A DNA stretch of 64,000 nucleotides from the NCBI GenBank assembly GCA_017514975.1, contig JAFWIF010000030.1, positions 1 to 64,000 of the forward strand, read 5' to 3'. A program made the translations under genes and the position numbers. The stretch is from Candidatus Saccharimonadota bacterium (GTDB lineage: Bacteria; Patescibacteriota; Saccharimonadia; Saccharimonadales; Saccharimonadaceae). Below are positions 17,097 to 25,766 of the stretch, one piece after another. Every line of letters begins with the position of its first letter. Position 1 is the stretch's first letter. The notes under the pieces were generated by a model. The model searched no databases and was not told the DNA's origin. It saw nothing but the letters and a program-made list of their open reading frames with translations.

Positions 17097-19145
17097 ATGA
17101 CAGAAAAAATTACAAATCCTTCTGCTCGGAATGGTGAAGGCACGGGGGAGGGTTCATCGGAAAAAGAGACAAATGAGAAAATAGCTAAAGACCTCATCAA
17201 GGCATACGAGGAGGCGACGAAGGGAGGCGATAGTTCCGATGGCGGCAAATTGACGCTAATGCATCGAGGAATCGCGGAAACAGACAAGGCAGAATTCATG
17301 AATACTGAAGAGTTTCGAGGATGTAATACTCCGAAGGAAGCTCAGGTTGCTTACTTTAAGTACTTAAATGAAAAGTATCCTGGTGGATTTGAAATGTATC
17401 TATCGGAAGAAGAAAAAGATGATGGCGAGACAGACGAGGAGCCAGATGAAGAACCCGAGGTCGAGACAGACGAGGAGACAGATGAAGAGCCGTTAAATGA
17501 TGATAGTGAAACGCAGAATGGCTTAAAACGTAAGAAGAAGATTGGCTTAGGCGCTCTTGCTGGTTTTGCTGCTGGTGCCGCTGCTGGTGGTGTTGCTGCT
17601 GCTGCTATTATCGGTGCTGGCGGCGCTGGCGCTGGCGCGAATAATCCCGCCGTTGAGACGGTAGAAACATATACAGAGGAGGGCACCGCCGGTAGCTTAC
17701 AAGAGTTGGAAAACTCAGATGACGTAAGGGGCATTAATGATGTTGAGAGCGGCACTGAGACGGAAAAGAATGCAGAGATGACGCGAGAGCAGAAAATTGC
17801 TGAGATGTCGAAGCTGGCAGATGAACACGCGGCGTATATGATGGAGGGGAAAAAGCTTCCAACGAACTATTCGATAGATTGTCGTGAGATGAGCGAAGAC
17901 GAAGCGCGAGATATGTTTGCTCAGGTATATATGGATACGTCAACGATGGCGGTTTGGGTGTTGGATTGGGGGGAGAAGGTTGGGCTTAATGAGTTTAATG
18001 GTAAGACGAATGCGAGTGAGGTGCAGGCGTTAATTGAGAGCGATGCGGCATTGAAGGCGAAGTGTAGGGCGGCAGTTTATGATTTTGCGCATGATGAAAA
18101 CCTACAAATTACCCCTACGACTATTGAAGGACAAATAATGAATCATCGTCAAGTTCCGGATGGCAAGGGAGGATTTAAGGTTGTAGCATACGAGGATGAG
18201 GTGCGTGCAGGCGATCCAGAGTCGAAGGGATTCCGAGTTAGCTTTGAAGGCCAGGAGAGAGATTATATTGGGATATGCGGATTCCAGGGGGCCAAAGCTA
18301 TAAAGGCGAGTGAAGCGTACAGTAGTGTTGATATCGTTAACAAGTCGGATGTTACGGAAAATACCGGACAATATGTGACGGAAGCGCAGAAAGTCATAGT
18401 GACACATACTACTAAGGAGACGGTCGTGAAGGCGCCAGATAATGTAGTGATAGTAACGGAAGTCGAAAAGAAAGAAACGCCTCCGGAAACACCTCCAGAA
18501 ACGCCTCCGGAAACACCTCCAGAAACGCCTCCGGAAACACCTCCAGAAACGCCTCCGGAAACACCTCCAGAAACGCCTCCAGAAACGCCTCCAGAAACGC
18601 CTCCAGAAACGCCTCCGGAAACACCTCCAGAAACGCCTCCGGAAACACCTCCAGAAACGCCTCCAGAAACGCCTCCAGAAACGCCTCCGGTAGTTCTAGA
18701 AGAAAAAGATGTAGAGAATCTTGAGGAGCGGGCATATTCACACGCATCAGAAACCACGAATATTGAACTAGATGCGTCTGCGTCTATGTACCAAGCAACC
18801 AAACCGAACACGGACGAGGAAACTGGTAGTTTGCCTAATGGTGTTGTGATAAATGGGGCAGTGGTGAATGTGGATGGGTCTATGTCGAATGAGAAGGCAC
18901 CAGATGCGGATGTGTCCTATGCGGGCGATTATCTAACCGCTGAAGATAGTAGCGCGCCGAATGACGCACAGGGAAGGCAGGAGCAGGCCGCGGCAAATGA
19001 ACAGGCTGCAGCAGAAGAGGCGGCGGCGCAAGAGGCAGGTTACGATACGTACACTCAGGATGAAGCGGCGAACTGGTTCCAGAGCCAAGGGTTTTCGAGC
19101 TATAACGGCGGGGGTACTGTCGAAACGGGGCAAAACGGACAATAG
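17097..19145 (+). CDS. Single-pass membrane protein with long TPPE repeat stalk
   Basis: 682 residues. The first ~140 residues are acidic and cytosolic (DEEPDEEPEVETDEETDEEP). A small-residue membrane helix lies at about 147-183 (LGALAGFAAGAAAGGVAAAA). An extracellular domain with a few cysteines follows (about 230-430). Then comes a stalk of about 17 perfect TPPE units encoded by a 12-bp repeat (18477-18690), and an acidic, glutamine/alanine-rich tail. It looks like a stalked surface protein, perhaps displaying the distal tail beyond the cell wall. I do not recognise the family. Confidence 0.6.
   Translation: MTEKITNPSARNGEGTGEGSSEKETNEKIAKDLIKAYEEATKGGDSSDGGKLTLMHRGIAETDKAEFMNTEEFRGCNTPKEAQVAYFKYLNEKYPGGFEMYLSEEEKDDGETDEEPDEEPEVETDEETDEEPLNDDSETQNGLKRKKKIGLGALAGFAAGAAAGGVAAAAIIGAGGAGAGANNPAVETVETYTEEGTAGSLQELENSDDVRGINDVESGTETEKNAEMTREQKIAEMSKLADEHAAYMMEGKKLPTNYSIDCREMSEDEARDMFAQVYMDTSTMAVWVLDWGEKVGLNEFNGKTNASEVQALIESDAALKAKCRAAVYDFAHDENLQITPTTIEGQIMNHRQVPDGKGGFKVVAYEDEVRAGDPESKGFRVSFEGQERDYIGICGFQGAKAIKASEAYSSVDIVNKSDVTENTGQYVTEAQKVIVTHTTKETVVKAPDNVVIVTEVEKKETPPETPPETPPETPPETPPETPPETPPETPPETPPETPPETPPETPPETPPETPPETPPETPPETPPETPPVVLEEKDVENLEERAYSHASETTNIELDASASMYQATKPNTDEETGSLPNGVVINGAVVNVDGSMSNEKAPDADVSYAGDYLTAEDSSAPNDAQGRQEQAAANEQAAAEEAAAQEAGYDTYTQDEAANWFQSQGFSSYNGGGTVETGQNGQ
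18477..18690 (+). repeat. 12-bp coding minisatellite (TPPE stalk)
   Basis: About 17 tandem 12-bp units encoding Thr-Pro-Pro-Glu. Units alternate between ACGCCTCCGGAA and ACACCTCCAGAA forms, with a run of ACGCCTCCAGAA, so the array seems to have grown by duplication of 24-bp pairs. Because the unit is a multiple of three, copy-number change keeps the frame and would alter stalk length. Confidence 0.9.
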
Positions 19146-19177
19146 ATGATAGAATGTGTTCGAATAAAGGAGAAAAA

Positions 19178-20590
19178 ATGAAAAATAAAAAACAAAAAAT
19201 AATTGGCTTGGGATTGTCGACCTTGAGCTTGGCGATAATGGCGTCGGCGTCAGCATCGGCGTGGGGGCCTGAGCGGCCTACATATACCGTTAAGAATCCT
19301 GCCGATCATGTGACGTTTAATTCGATTACGGACCATCCGTCACTGGGCGATGAGCGTAACTTTGTGCGTGTCGCGGAAGCTGGAGTAAAAGGTGTATTTA
19401 AGGATGAAGTGAAAGTCGAGGCTGGAAAAGAATATGAGGTATATATTTGGTATCACAATAATGCGGCGTCAAATTTGAATCCGAGTGGTAAAGGAATAGC
19501 GACCGGAACGCGTGTATACTCAAAATTCCCGTCATCTATCAACTCGTCAAAAAAATGGGAAGTTAATGGAACGATTTCGTCGACCAACGCAACGCCAGAG
19601 TCGGTTTGGGATCAAGCTTACTTTACGACTGATTCTAAGGAAGATATCCTTTTGCAATACGTTCCTGGGTCGGCAATTCTCAGCAATGGATATAAAGCGA
19701 ATGGTCGAGTGATGAGCGACAAAATGTTTACGAGCGAAGGGGCGTATTTGGGCGTAGATGAATTGAACGGGATGCTTCCTGGTTGTGATGAATTTTCGGG
19801 AAATATCGTATATAGAGTGCGCGCTGTAAAACGTACGGCAGACGTGAGTAAAAGCGCTTCGCTAGACGGAAAGAACTTCTTCAAGAGCGTCTCGCCGCAA
19901 CCTGGGGATACAATTACGTATAAAATAGAATTTGCTAATACAGGAAATGTGGATTTGGCAAATATCGTTTTTCGGGATAAATTGCCAGAACATACGACAT
20001 TGATCCCTGGGACGACGAAGATGATTAATAAGAATTATCCTGACGGTACGATTATGCCAGATACGATTACGGAAAATGGCTTCAATGTTGGTACGTTTGC
20101 GCCTGGGGCGAAAGCAACAATCTATTATCAGGTAAAAGTTGACGAAGATGCTGCGGAGAGTGGCTCATGTGGAATGAATTCGCTCAATAATACGGTTATA
20201 GTGAATTATGACCACAACGTGGCGACGGGGGATAATGGTGGAGATGTAGAAGATACGGCTACGATAAATATTGAGCGCGTGTGTACGGAAGAAGAAAAGA
20301 AGATTGAGGAAAAACAAGAAAAGAAGATCGTGAATACTCCTAAAGAGTTGCCGAAGACTGGTCCTGGAGAAGTGGCGTTAGTAATTGTTGGAGTAGCGGC
20401 ACTTGTAGCGGTAGTGTGGTACTGGTATAAGAGTCAGCAAGATCTGAATCGTGTAACAAGCGCAATCAAAGGTGCGACGAAGAAAAATAGTGGCACTGCT
20501 GCGACAAAAGATGATGGAGCAAAGATTGCGGAAATAAAGGCAAGTGAAAAGATTGCTGAAAAAATCACGGGTAAAAAAGACGAAAAATAA
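19178..20590 (+). CDS. DUF11-type surface protein with LPKTG sorting motif
   Basis: About 470 residues from the ATG at 19178, which has AAAGGAG 5 nt upstream. A signal peptide (LGLSTLSLAIMASASASA) is followed by beta-rich extracellular domains. Residues about 228-370 match the DUF11/conserved-repeat style (GDTITYKIEFANTGNVDLANIVFRD, LPEHTTLIPGT). A sortase-type LPKTG motif (about residue 393) and a hydrophobic helix follow. Unusually, about 60 residues of lysine-rich tail come after the helix, whereas sortase signals normally end within a few basic residues. A sortase is encoded at 40.9 kb. Either the tail is tolerated or the motif is not processed. Confidence 0.65.
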   Translation: MKNKKQKIIGLGLSTLSLAIMASASASAWGPERPTYTVKNPADHVTFNSITDHPSLGDERNFVRVAEAGVKGVFKDEVKVEAGKEYEVYIWYHNNAASNLNPSGKGIATGTRVYSKFPSSINSSKKWEVNGTISSTNATPESVWDQAYFTTDSKEDILLQYVPGSAILSNGYKANGRVMSDKMFTSEGAYLGVDELNGMLPGCDEFSGNIVYRVRAVKRTADVSKSASLDGKNFFKSVSPQPGDTITYKIEFANTGNVDLANIVFRDKLPEHTTLIPGTTKMINKNYPDGTIMPDTITENGFNVGTFAPGAKATIYYQVKVDEDAAESGSCGMNSLNNTVIVNYDHNVATGDNGGDVEDTATINIERVCTEEEKKIEEKQEKKIVNTPKELPKTGPGEVALVIVGVAALVAVVWYWYKSQQDLNRVTSAIKGATKKNSGTAATKDDGAKIAEIKASEKIAEKITGKKDEK

Positions 20591-20649
20591 CAGTTGCTTA
20601 ATCTAGAGGTGCGATTTGGGCAGCACTTTGAGTTAGGTAAGTGATAAAT

Positions 20650-20681
20650 AAAAGGCGACAAGGTAAAGTGGGTCGCCTTTT
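20650..20681 (+). terminator. Terminator of the surface-protein cluster
   Basis: A 10-bp stem (AAAAGGCGAC at 20650-20659, GTCGCCTTTT at 20672-20681) whose right arm ends in T-rich sequence. It separates the LPKTG protein gene from rplU. Confidence 0.75.
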
Positions 20682-20708
20682 ATGATGGGGCAGCCAGAAG
20701 TGTGCTTG

Positions 20709-20737
20709 TTGCATTTTTTAGAGAAATCTGGTAGAAT
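20709..20737 (+). promoter_or_regulatory. Promoter of rplU
   Basis: TTGCAT at 20709-20714, 17-bp spacer ending in TGG, TAGAAT at 20732-20737. The ATG follows at 20763 with AAAGGAT as ribosome binding site, giving a leader of about 19 nt. Confidence 0.7.
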
Positions 20738-20762
20738 TTCTAGGGTAATATAAAGGATAATT

Positions 20763-21074
20763 ATGAAGAAAGCAGTCATAAAGGTCGGTGGCAAGCAGTA
20801 TATTGTCGCCGAAAAAGAGACCCTACGGGTGGACCTCCTCCCGGAAGGAACAAAAGAGCTCGCTTTGGATGCTTTGCTGGTAATTGACGGCGACAAGACA
20901 ACAGTCGGAACGCCGACGGTTAGCGGAGTAAAGGTTAAGGCGAAGGTCGTAAACGAAAAAGTGGCGGGAGAGAAAGTGCGCGTAATTCGCTATAAGTCGA
21001 AGAAGCGTGTGCATAAAGAGACGGGGCATCGCCAAAAGTACTCCGAAATTGAAATTTCCAGTATCGGAAAATAA
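20763..21074 (+). CDS. rplU: 50S ribosomal protein L21
   Basis: 103 residues. The start MKKAVIKVGGKQYIV and the end YKSKKRVHKETGHRQKYSEIEI are the L21 signature. It binds 23S rRNA domain VI. In many bacteria rplU is directly followed by rpmA (L27); here rpmA lies 4.4 kb away on the opposite strand, so the usual pair is split. Confidence 0.95.
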   Translation: MKKAVIKVGGKQYIVAEKETLRVDLLPEGTKELALDALLVIDGDKTTVGTPTVSGVKVKAKVVNEKVAGEKVRVIRYKSKKRVHKETGHRQKYSEIEISSIGK

Positions 21075-21083
21075 ACAAAAATC

Positions 21084-21112
21084 GAAAAGCGTCGCGTGGG
21101 GGCGCTTTTTTT
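21084..21112 (+). terminator. Terminator after rplU
   Basis: A short hairpin (AAAGCG ... CGCTTT around 21085-21107) is followed by a run of T to 21112. It ends the single-gene rplU transcript. Confidence 0.65.
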
Positions 21113-21191
21113 GATGACGTGATTAAATTGTAGAAAAACGAATGCTTATGGTTTGCGTATTTTGGCAATTGCATGATATCATATTTTTTAT

Positions 21192-22421
21192 ATGATGATA
21201 GTTATAGGTGTAATTGTGGGGTTGATTGCGTTGATGCTGTTAGTGACGGCGCACGAATTTGGGCATTTTTTGATGGCGCGACGCAATGGGGTGGAAGTTG
21301 AAGAATTCGGCATTGGGTTTATGCCGCGAGCGATAGCTTGGCGTAAAGTCGACGGCAAGTGGAGAAAATTGACGCGGGCCGAATGGAAAAAACCGCCTGG
21401 AAAGGGTTTGATTATATCGCTGAACTGGTTGCCGATTGGTGGTTTTTGTCAGATGAAAGGAGAGAGCGACGCGGCAAAGGAAAAAGGAAGTTTTGGACAG
21501 GCGACGTTTTGGCAAAAAACGAAGATATTATTCGGTGGGGTGTTGGCGAACTGGTTGGTTGCGTGGGTGATTTTGTCGGCGTTGGCGTTTGTTGGGATGC
21601 CGCATTTTCTTGAAAATCAGTTTATGATAGAGAGCGACGCAAAGGTTGTAGCGACAAAGCCAGTAACGATATCGGATATAGTTGAGGGTGGTCCGGCGGC
21701 GCAGGCGGGGATGCAGAACGGTGACGTGATTGTGTCGATGCGACAGGCGCAAGATGAAAACGGCGAGGGCTTGAAAATAGCAAACATCCTCTTGGTTGAT
21801 GACGTAACGGCGTTTACGAAGGAATTTGCAGGTCAGGAGATTTATATTAGCTACGAGCGGGGCGGAGACACTGTGACGAGGGCGGTGAAATTGAATGATA
21901 GGGATAGTGAGTATATTTTGGGGGCTGGATTGACGGGCGATGCGGTGTATATGAGCTCGTGGAGTGCTCCAATCGTAGGCTTAGGTACGATGTTTCAGGT
22001 AACTGGAGAAACGTTTAAAGGGATTGGTGAATTGGTTGTGAATTTTGTAGGCGGGGTTGCGAAACAGGTGAATCCTAACGAGGAAGTACGTAAGGATGGC
22101 GCAAAGGAATTAAAAGAGGCGGGTGATTCGGTGAGTGGTCCAGTGGGAATTGTGGGGATTTTATTCCCTGCGTTTACGCAAAGTGGGCCGAGAAATTTGA
22201 TGTTCTTGGTGGCCTTGATTTCGATTTCGTTGGCGTGTATGAATGTTTTGCCGATTCCGGCGCTTGATGGTGGGCGATGGCTGCTGATTGCGATTTGGCG
22301 ATTGAGGGGCAAAAAGCTAAAAAAGGAGACTGAAGAGAAAATTGTTGGTCGAGCGTTTTTAGCGATTTTGATTTTAGCAGTAGTAGTAACTATCCTAGAC
22401 GTTATGAGGCTGGCTAGATAA
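21192..22421 (+). CDS. rseP: RIP zinc metalloprotease (site-2 protease, RseP family)
   Basis: 409 residues. Membrane-embedded protease that cuts regulatory membrane proteins. The zinc motif HEFGH lies in the first helix (about residues 20-24) and the second metal motif NVLPIPALDGG lies near residue 355. A PDZ domain sits between them (GGPAAQAGMQNGDVIVSM, about 160-180). At least four membrane helices are visible. An extended -10 box TGATATCAT lies 9 nt before the ATG, and there is no Shine-Dalgarno, so the mRNA may be leaderless. It is followed without a gap by a second membrane protease. Confidence 0.9.
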   Translation: MMIVIGVIVGLIALMLLVTAHEFGHFLMARRNGVEVEEFGIGFMPRAIAWRKVDGKWRKLTRAEWKKPPGKGLIISLNWLPIGGFCQMKGESDAAKEKGSFGQATFWQKTKILFGGVLANWLVAWVILSALAFVGMPHFLENQFMIESDAKVVATKPVTISDIVEGGPAAQAGMQNGDVIVSMRQAQDENGEGLKIANILLVDDVTAFTKEFAGQEIYISYERGGDTVTRAVKLNDRDSEYILGAGLTGDAVYMSSWSAPIVGLGTMFQVTGETFKGIGELVVNFVGGVAKQVNPNEEVRKDGAKELKEAGDSVSGPVGIVGILFPAFTQSGPRNLMFLVALISISLACMNVLPIPALDGGRWLLIAIWRLRGKKLKKETEEKIVGRAFLAILILAVVVTILDVMRLAR

Positions 22422-23237
22422 ATGGGCAGCAAGGCGAAAGGTGCGACGACAAAGAAAATACGCTCGCAGTCAAAAATAACAAAGCGATTAATTTTGGAGG
22501 CGTTAGCGTTGGTGCTATGGGTGGTAGCGGTATTTTATGGTGTGCAATGGTTAGTCGGGATAATCTTGGGGCTGATTATAAATGCGAGTGGTGGAACTGC
22601 GGAAGTTGGCGTGGCGACAAGTACGCTCGTGTCGGCAATTATCTATCTGATTAGTTGTCTTATAATCATATTGGTGCCGAAGTTGATCTTGAAAGGCCGC
22701 GGAGGAACATCGAGAGATGAATTAGGTTTACGGGGATTGCCGACCTGGACGGATATTGGACTGGCGCCGATTGGATATATTGTTTCGAGCATTGTTGGTG
22801 CGTTGTTGTTGGCGCTTTGTTCGATAGTATTCTCTGGGTTGAATATTGATTGGAATCAGAGTCAAGATTTGGGTGGTTTTGAACTAGCGTCAACGGTAGG
22901 GGAAAAATGGTTGGCGTTTGTAGCGCTAGTTGTGATCGCGCCAATTGCGGAGGAAGTCATATTTCGCGGCTGGTTATATGGCAAGTTGCGTGCAAGAATG
23001 TCGGCGTTGCCGGCGATTTTAATTGTTTCGATATTATTTGGCGTAGTGCATGGACAGTGGAATGTCGGGATATTGGTTGCGATAATGAGTGTGGCGATGT
23101 GTTTGATAAGAGAGTTGACGGGAACAATATGGTCGGGAATTTTGGTACACATGATTCGTAATGGGATTGCGTTTTACCTACTATTTTCTGCGGCTTATGG
23201 GGGATTAGGCGGTGAGGCGGCTGGTTGGCTACTATAG
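22422..23237 (+). CDS. CPBP-family intramembrane metalloprotease (Abi/CAAX type)
   Basis: 271 residues, about eight hydrophobic helices. The family motifs are EEVIFRGWLYGKLR (EExxxR, about residues 172-185) and the downstream FGVVHGQWN (FxxxH). These residues form the catalytic site of Rce1/CPBP proteases. The ATG abuts the rseP stop (TAAATG), indicating translational coupling. The substrate is unknown. Confidence 0.85.
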   Translation: MGSKAKGATTKKIRSQSKITKRLILEALALVLWVVAVFYGVQWLVGIILGLIINASGGTAEVGVATSTLVSAIIYLISCLIIILVPKLILKGRGGTSRDELGLRGLPTWTDIGLAPIGYIVSSIVGALLLALCSIVFSGLNIDWNQSQDLGGFELASTVGEKWLAFVALVVIAPIAEEVIFRGWLYGKLRARMSALPAILIVSILFGVVHGQWNVGILVAIMSVAMCLIRELTGTIWSGILVHMIRNGIAFYLLFSAAYGGLGGEAAGWLL

Positions 23238-23305
23238 AGCCGTGATGGGTAGTTTGGCGTGATTTTGTGCTGAGTTGTTGAGCGATGATATAATGAAGGG
23301 TAACT

Positions 23306-24187
23306 ATGCCGGAGTTGCCAGAAGTAGAAACGATTAAACGGGGATTGTTGACGCGAATTCTCAATAAGAGGATCATGCGTATTGTGGTATTGAACGAAAA
23401 AAGCTGGAGGGGGTTGCCGAGTGAACGGATTGTCGGTGAGAGTATTGTAGCGATAGAGCGCAGAGGCAAGGCTTTATTATTGAGAATGTCGAATGGTCTT
23501 TATGTAATGGTGCACCTGCGAATGACTGGGCAGATTATTGTAGATGAGGGGGAGAGTGGCGAGGAAGCTGCGCGGTTTGCGGCGGGACATCCAGACGAGA
23601 GTTTTCGAGAGAAGATGCCTGGGCGACATACGAGAGTGGTGATAGAGTTTGAAGATGGCGTAAGGCTGTATTTTAATGATTTGCGAAAGTTTGGCTTTAT
23701 GAAAGTGTTAGACGAGCTGGGAGTACAAGAAGAGAGGTTTTTGCGAAAGTTGGGACCTGAGCCGTGGGAGATGACTGAGGATGATTTTTGGGAGCGCTTA
23801 CAGCGACACCGAACGGCGCCCGTAAAAGCGGTGATTTTAAATCAGGAAGTGATTGCAGGAGTTGGTAATATTTATGCGGATGAGGGGTGCTTTGTTGCGA
23901 GAATATATCCTGGCGTAAGATGTGGAGAATTGACACGTGAAGAGGCGGATAAATTGCTGGAAGGATTGCGCGAGGTAATGCAGGCGTCGATCGATAGTGG
24001 CGGCTCGACAATGAAGGATTATGTAAAGGCGGACGGAACGAGGGGGGATTATTTGGAAAAATTTGCACAAGTGTTTAGGCGCAACGGCAAGAGTTGTCGT
24101 GAATGTGGAGCGGAAATTTTAAAGACTCGAGTGGCAGGAAGGGGGACGCATTATTGTCCGCGATGCCAAAGAGGGGCGGAATGTTAA
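23306..24187 (+). CDS. mutM: Formamidopyrimidine-DNA glycosylase
   Basis: 293 residues. Base-excision repair enzyme that removes 8-oxoguanine and nicks the abasic site. The N-terminal catalytic PELPEVETIKRGL (Pro-2 nucleophile) is intact. LNQEVIAGVGNIYADEG is the helix-two-turn-helix. The C-terminal zinc finger is complete (CRECGAEIL ... CPRC). An extended -10 box TGATATAAT (23286-23294) lies 11 nt before the ATG. Confidence 0.95.
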   Translation: MPELPEVETIKRGLLTRILNKRIMRIVVLNEKSWRGLPSERIVGESIVAIERRGKALLLRMSNGLYVMVHLRMTGQIIVDEGESGEEAARFAAGHPDESFREKMPGRHTRVVIEFEDGVRLYFNDLRKFGFMKVLDELGVQEERFLRKLGPEPWEMTEDDFWERLQRHRTAPVKAVILNQEVIAGVGNIYADEGCFVARIYPGVRCGELTREEADKLLEGLREVMQASIDSGGSTMKDYVKADGTRGDYLEKFAQVFRRNGKSCRECGAEILKTRVAGRGTHYCPRCQRGAEC

Positions 24188-24828
24188 AGATTTTTTATGG
24201 CGATGACCGGAAGAAAGCGCTTGATGCTGTTGAGCGTTTGCTTGGGAAAGATTATGAAGTGGTTGAAGCAGATAATTTGACGACGAGCGATATGGCGTCG
24301 GTGTTTTTGGGAACGTCGATCTTCGGAGAAAAACGTAAGATTTTGTTAAAGGCCTTGAGCGAAAACAAGGATTGTTGGGAGAAATTACCGAACTTTATCG
24401 ATACGCCGCATGATATTGTGATTCTTGAGGCGTCGCTAGACAAGCGGACGACGACGTATAAAGAATTGGCAAAGAATAAAAGCCTTGAGGTGAAAGAATT
24501 TTTATTGGTTGACCCGATGGATGCGAAGGCGGCGCGGAGTCGCAACTTTGAGGTATTTAAGCTGGCGTTTCGAGGTCAGGGGGCGAAGGCGGTTGCGTTG
24601 TGTGATGAACTGGCGAAACAGAATGATCCGTATATGATGTTGGGGTTATTGACGGCGCAAGCAATGAGGGAACTAGAAAGGGGGAGTGGCGCTAGATTGT
24701 CGAAGACGCAACAAAAGGCGGTGGCGGCGTTGAAGATTTTGGCAGAAGCGGATATAGCGATGAAATCGACGGCGATTGAGGCATGGAATTTAGTGAAGAT
24801 GGCGTTGTTGCGGATTGGGCAATTGTAG
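24181..24828 (+). CDS. holA: DNA polymerase III delta subunit-like protein
   Basis: About 215 residues. The start MLKIFYGDDRKKALDAVERLL and the later LLTAQAMRELERGSG are typical of HolA, the clamp-loader subunit that opens the beta clamp. It is shorter than the usual 320-340 residues, lacking much of the N-terminal AAA+-like part. The ATG at 24181 overlaps the end of mutM, so it is translationally coupled. Confidence 0.65.
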   Translation: MLKIFYGDDRKKALDAVERLLGKDYEVVEADNLTTSDMASVFLGTSIFGEKRKILLKALSENKDCWEKLPNFIDTPHDIVILEASLDKRTTTYKELAKNKSLEVKEFLLVDPMDAKAARSRNFEVFKLAFRGQGAKAVALCDELAKQNDPYMMLGLLTAQAMRELERGSGARLSKTQQKAVAALKILAEADIAMKSTAIEAWNLVKMALLRIGQL

Positions 24829-24879
24829 CAATACGCGCAGCGTGGCGGTGGCGAAAGGGCGTTTTGATATAATAGAGAA

Positions 24880-25359
24880 ATGAGCGTTAAAAAGAATGAA
24901 AAAAGCTTAGCGAGATTGGCGCGAAATGTGGGTAGGATTGCGCGAGGTGTGGGGGCGATAAGTGGTGGCGTGATGATAGTGGCGCTAGTGATGATGTTGA
25001 TGCAAAAAAATATTTCGCTTTTGCCGGAACATGTGACGGGCTACGGTGCGACAGTGTGTGGATTGTATGGGGCGGGTATCGGGTTTTATTTGGGGTATAT
25101 TTTGCAACGAGAAATTGTGCAGCCGGTAAGTAACTATAAAGGCGAAGCTTTAGAGAGCGAGCGAGTAGAAGCTTGCAGAAATCAAGTAGTTGGACTATTA
25201 GTGATGCTAGGGATTGGGATAGCGATAATGACAACGCTAGCGTTTGGTGGCGTGGGAAAGTTTGGGTGGATATTGGGCGTATATTATGTACAAAGCGTGG
25301 TGTTGATTTGTGGTGGGGTGTTGGTGGAGCGTGCGCTGAAAAAAGCGCGAGGATGGTAG
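24880..25359 (+). CDS. Four-helix membrane protein of unknown function
   Basis: 159 residues. Four hydrophobic segments (about residues 26-47, 58-80, 108-130 and 134-155) with a basic N-terminus. No family recognised. An extended -10 box TGATATAAT (24865-24873) is 6 nt before the ATG and there is no Shine-Dalgarno, so a leaderless mRNA is likely. Confidence 0.6.
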   Translation: MSVKKNEKSLARLARNVGRIARGVGAISGGVMIVALVMMLMQKNISLLPEHVTGYGATVCGLYGAGIGFYLGYILQREIVQPVSNYKGEALESERVEACRNQVVGLLVMLGIGIAIMTTLAFGGVGKFGWILGVYYVQSVVLICGGVLVERALKKARGW

Positions 25360-25422
25360 AAAGTCGGGGGGTGTGAAGTCTGAAGATGAGTTGAGAGATT
25401 GAGCTAAAAACGTGAATCAGAC

Positions 25423-25455
25423 AAAAATCTCCCGTCGCAACGAGGGGAGATTTTT
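25423..25455 (-). terminator. Terminator of rpmA
   Basis: An 11-bp stem (25423-25433 and 25445-25455). It is flanked by A-rich sequence on the left, which is T-rich on the minus strand, as expected for the end of the minus-strand rpmA transcript. Confidence 0.75.
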
Positions 25456-25486
25456 TGTAAGAATCCGACACGTAAAAATGTGGGGC

Positions 25487-25765
25487 TTAGGCAGCGTGAA
25501 CTTCGACGCGAGTGCGTGGAACGTTGTGGCCAGAGAAGTGGGTCTTTTTGGTCTTTACGAAAGCAACTTTGCCATCAATCGCGGCATGGATAGTGAAATT
25601 GCGACTCATAAAGGTGCCTGGGCCGGCGATTTTTGTCGCGCCAGTTTGACGGACGAGGACTTCGCCAGTCTTGACGGTTTGGCCGCCAAAGCGCTTGACG
25701 CCAAGGCGTTGGCCGGCGTTATTATGGTTGTTTTTGCTGGTACCGCCAGCTTTGACATGGGACAT
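25487..25765 (-). CDS. rpmA: 50S ribosomal protein L27
   Basis: 92 residues. MSHVKAGGTSKNNHNNAGQRLGVKRFGG is the L27 start, with HVKAGG in place of the common AHKKGGGS-type N-terminus. L27 reaches the peptidyl transferase centre. The N-terminus has no Firmicutes-type cleavage extension. AAGGAA lies upstream on the minus strand. It follows the methyltransferase gene by a very short gap and is probably in the same transcript. Confidence 0.93.
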   Translation of the reverse strand: MSHVKAGGTSKNNHNNAGQRLGVKRFGGQTVKTGEVLVRQTGATKIAGPGTFMSRNFTIHAAIDGKVAFVKTKKTHFSGHNVPRTRVEVHAA

Positions 25766-25766
25766 A

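Noticed and set aside
18263-18811. Minus-strand frame with SGGV repeats
   Set aside because: It is the antisense reading of the TPPE minisatellite in the 17097 gene; a 12-bp repeat gives periodic open frames on both strands.
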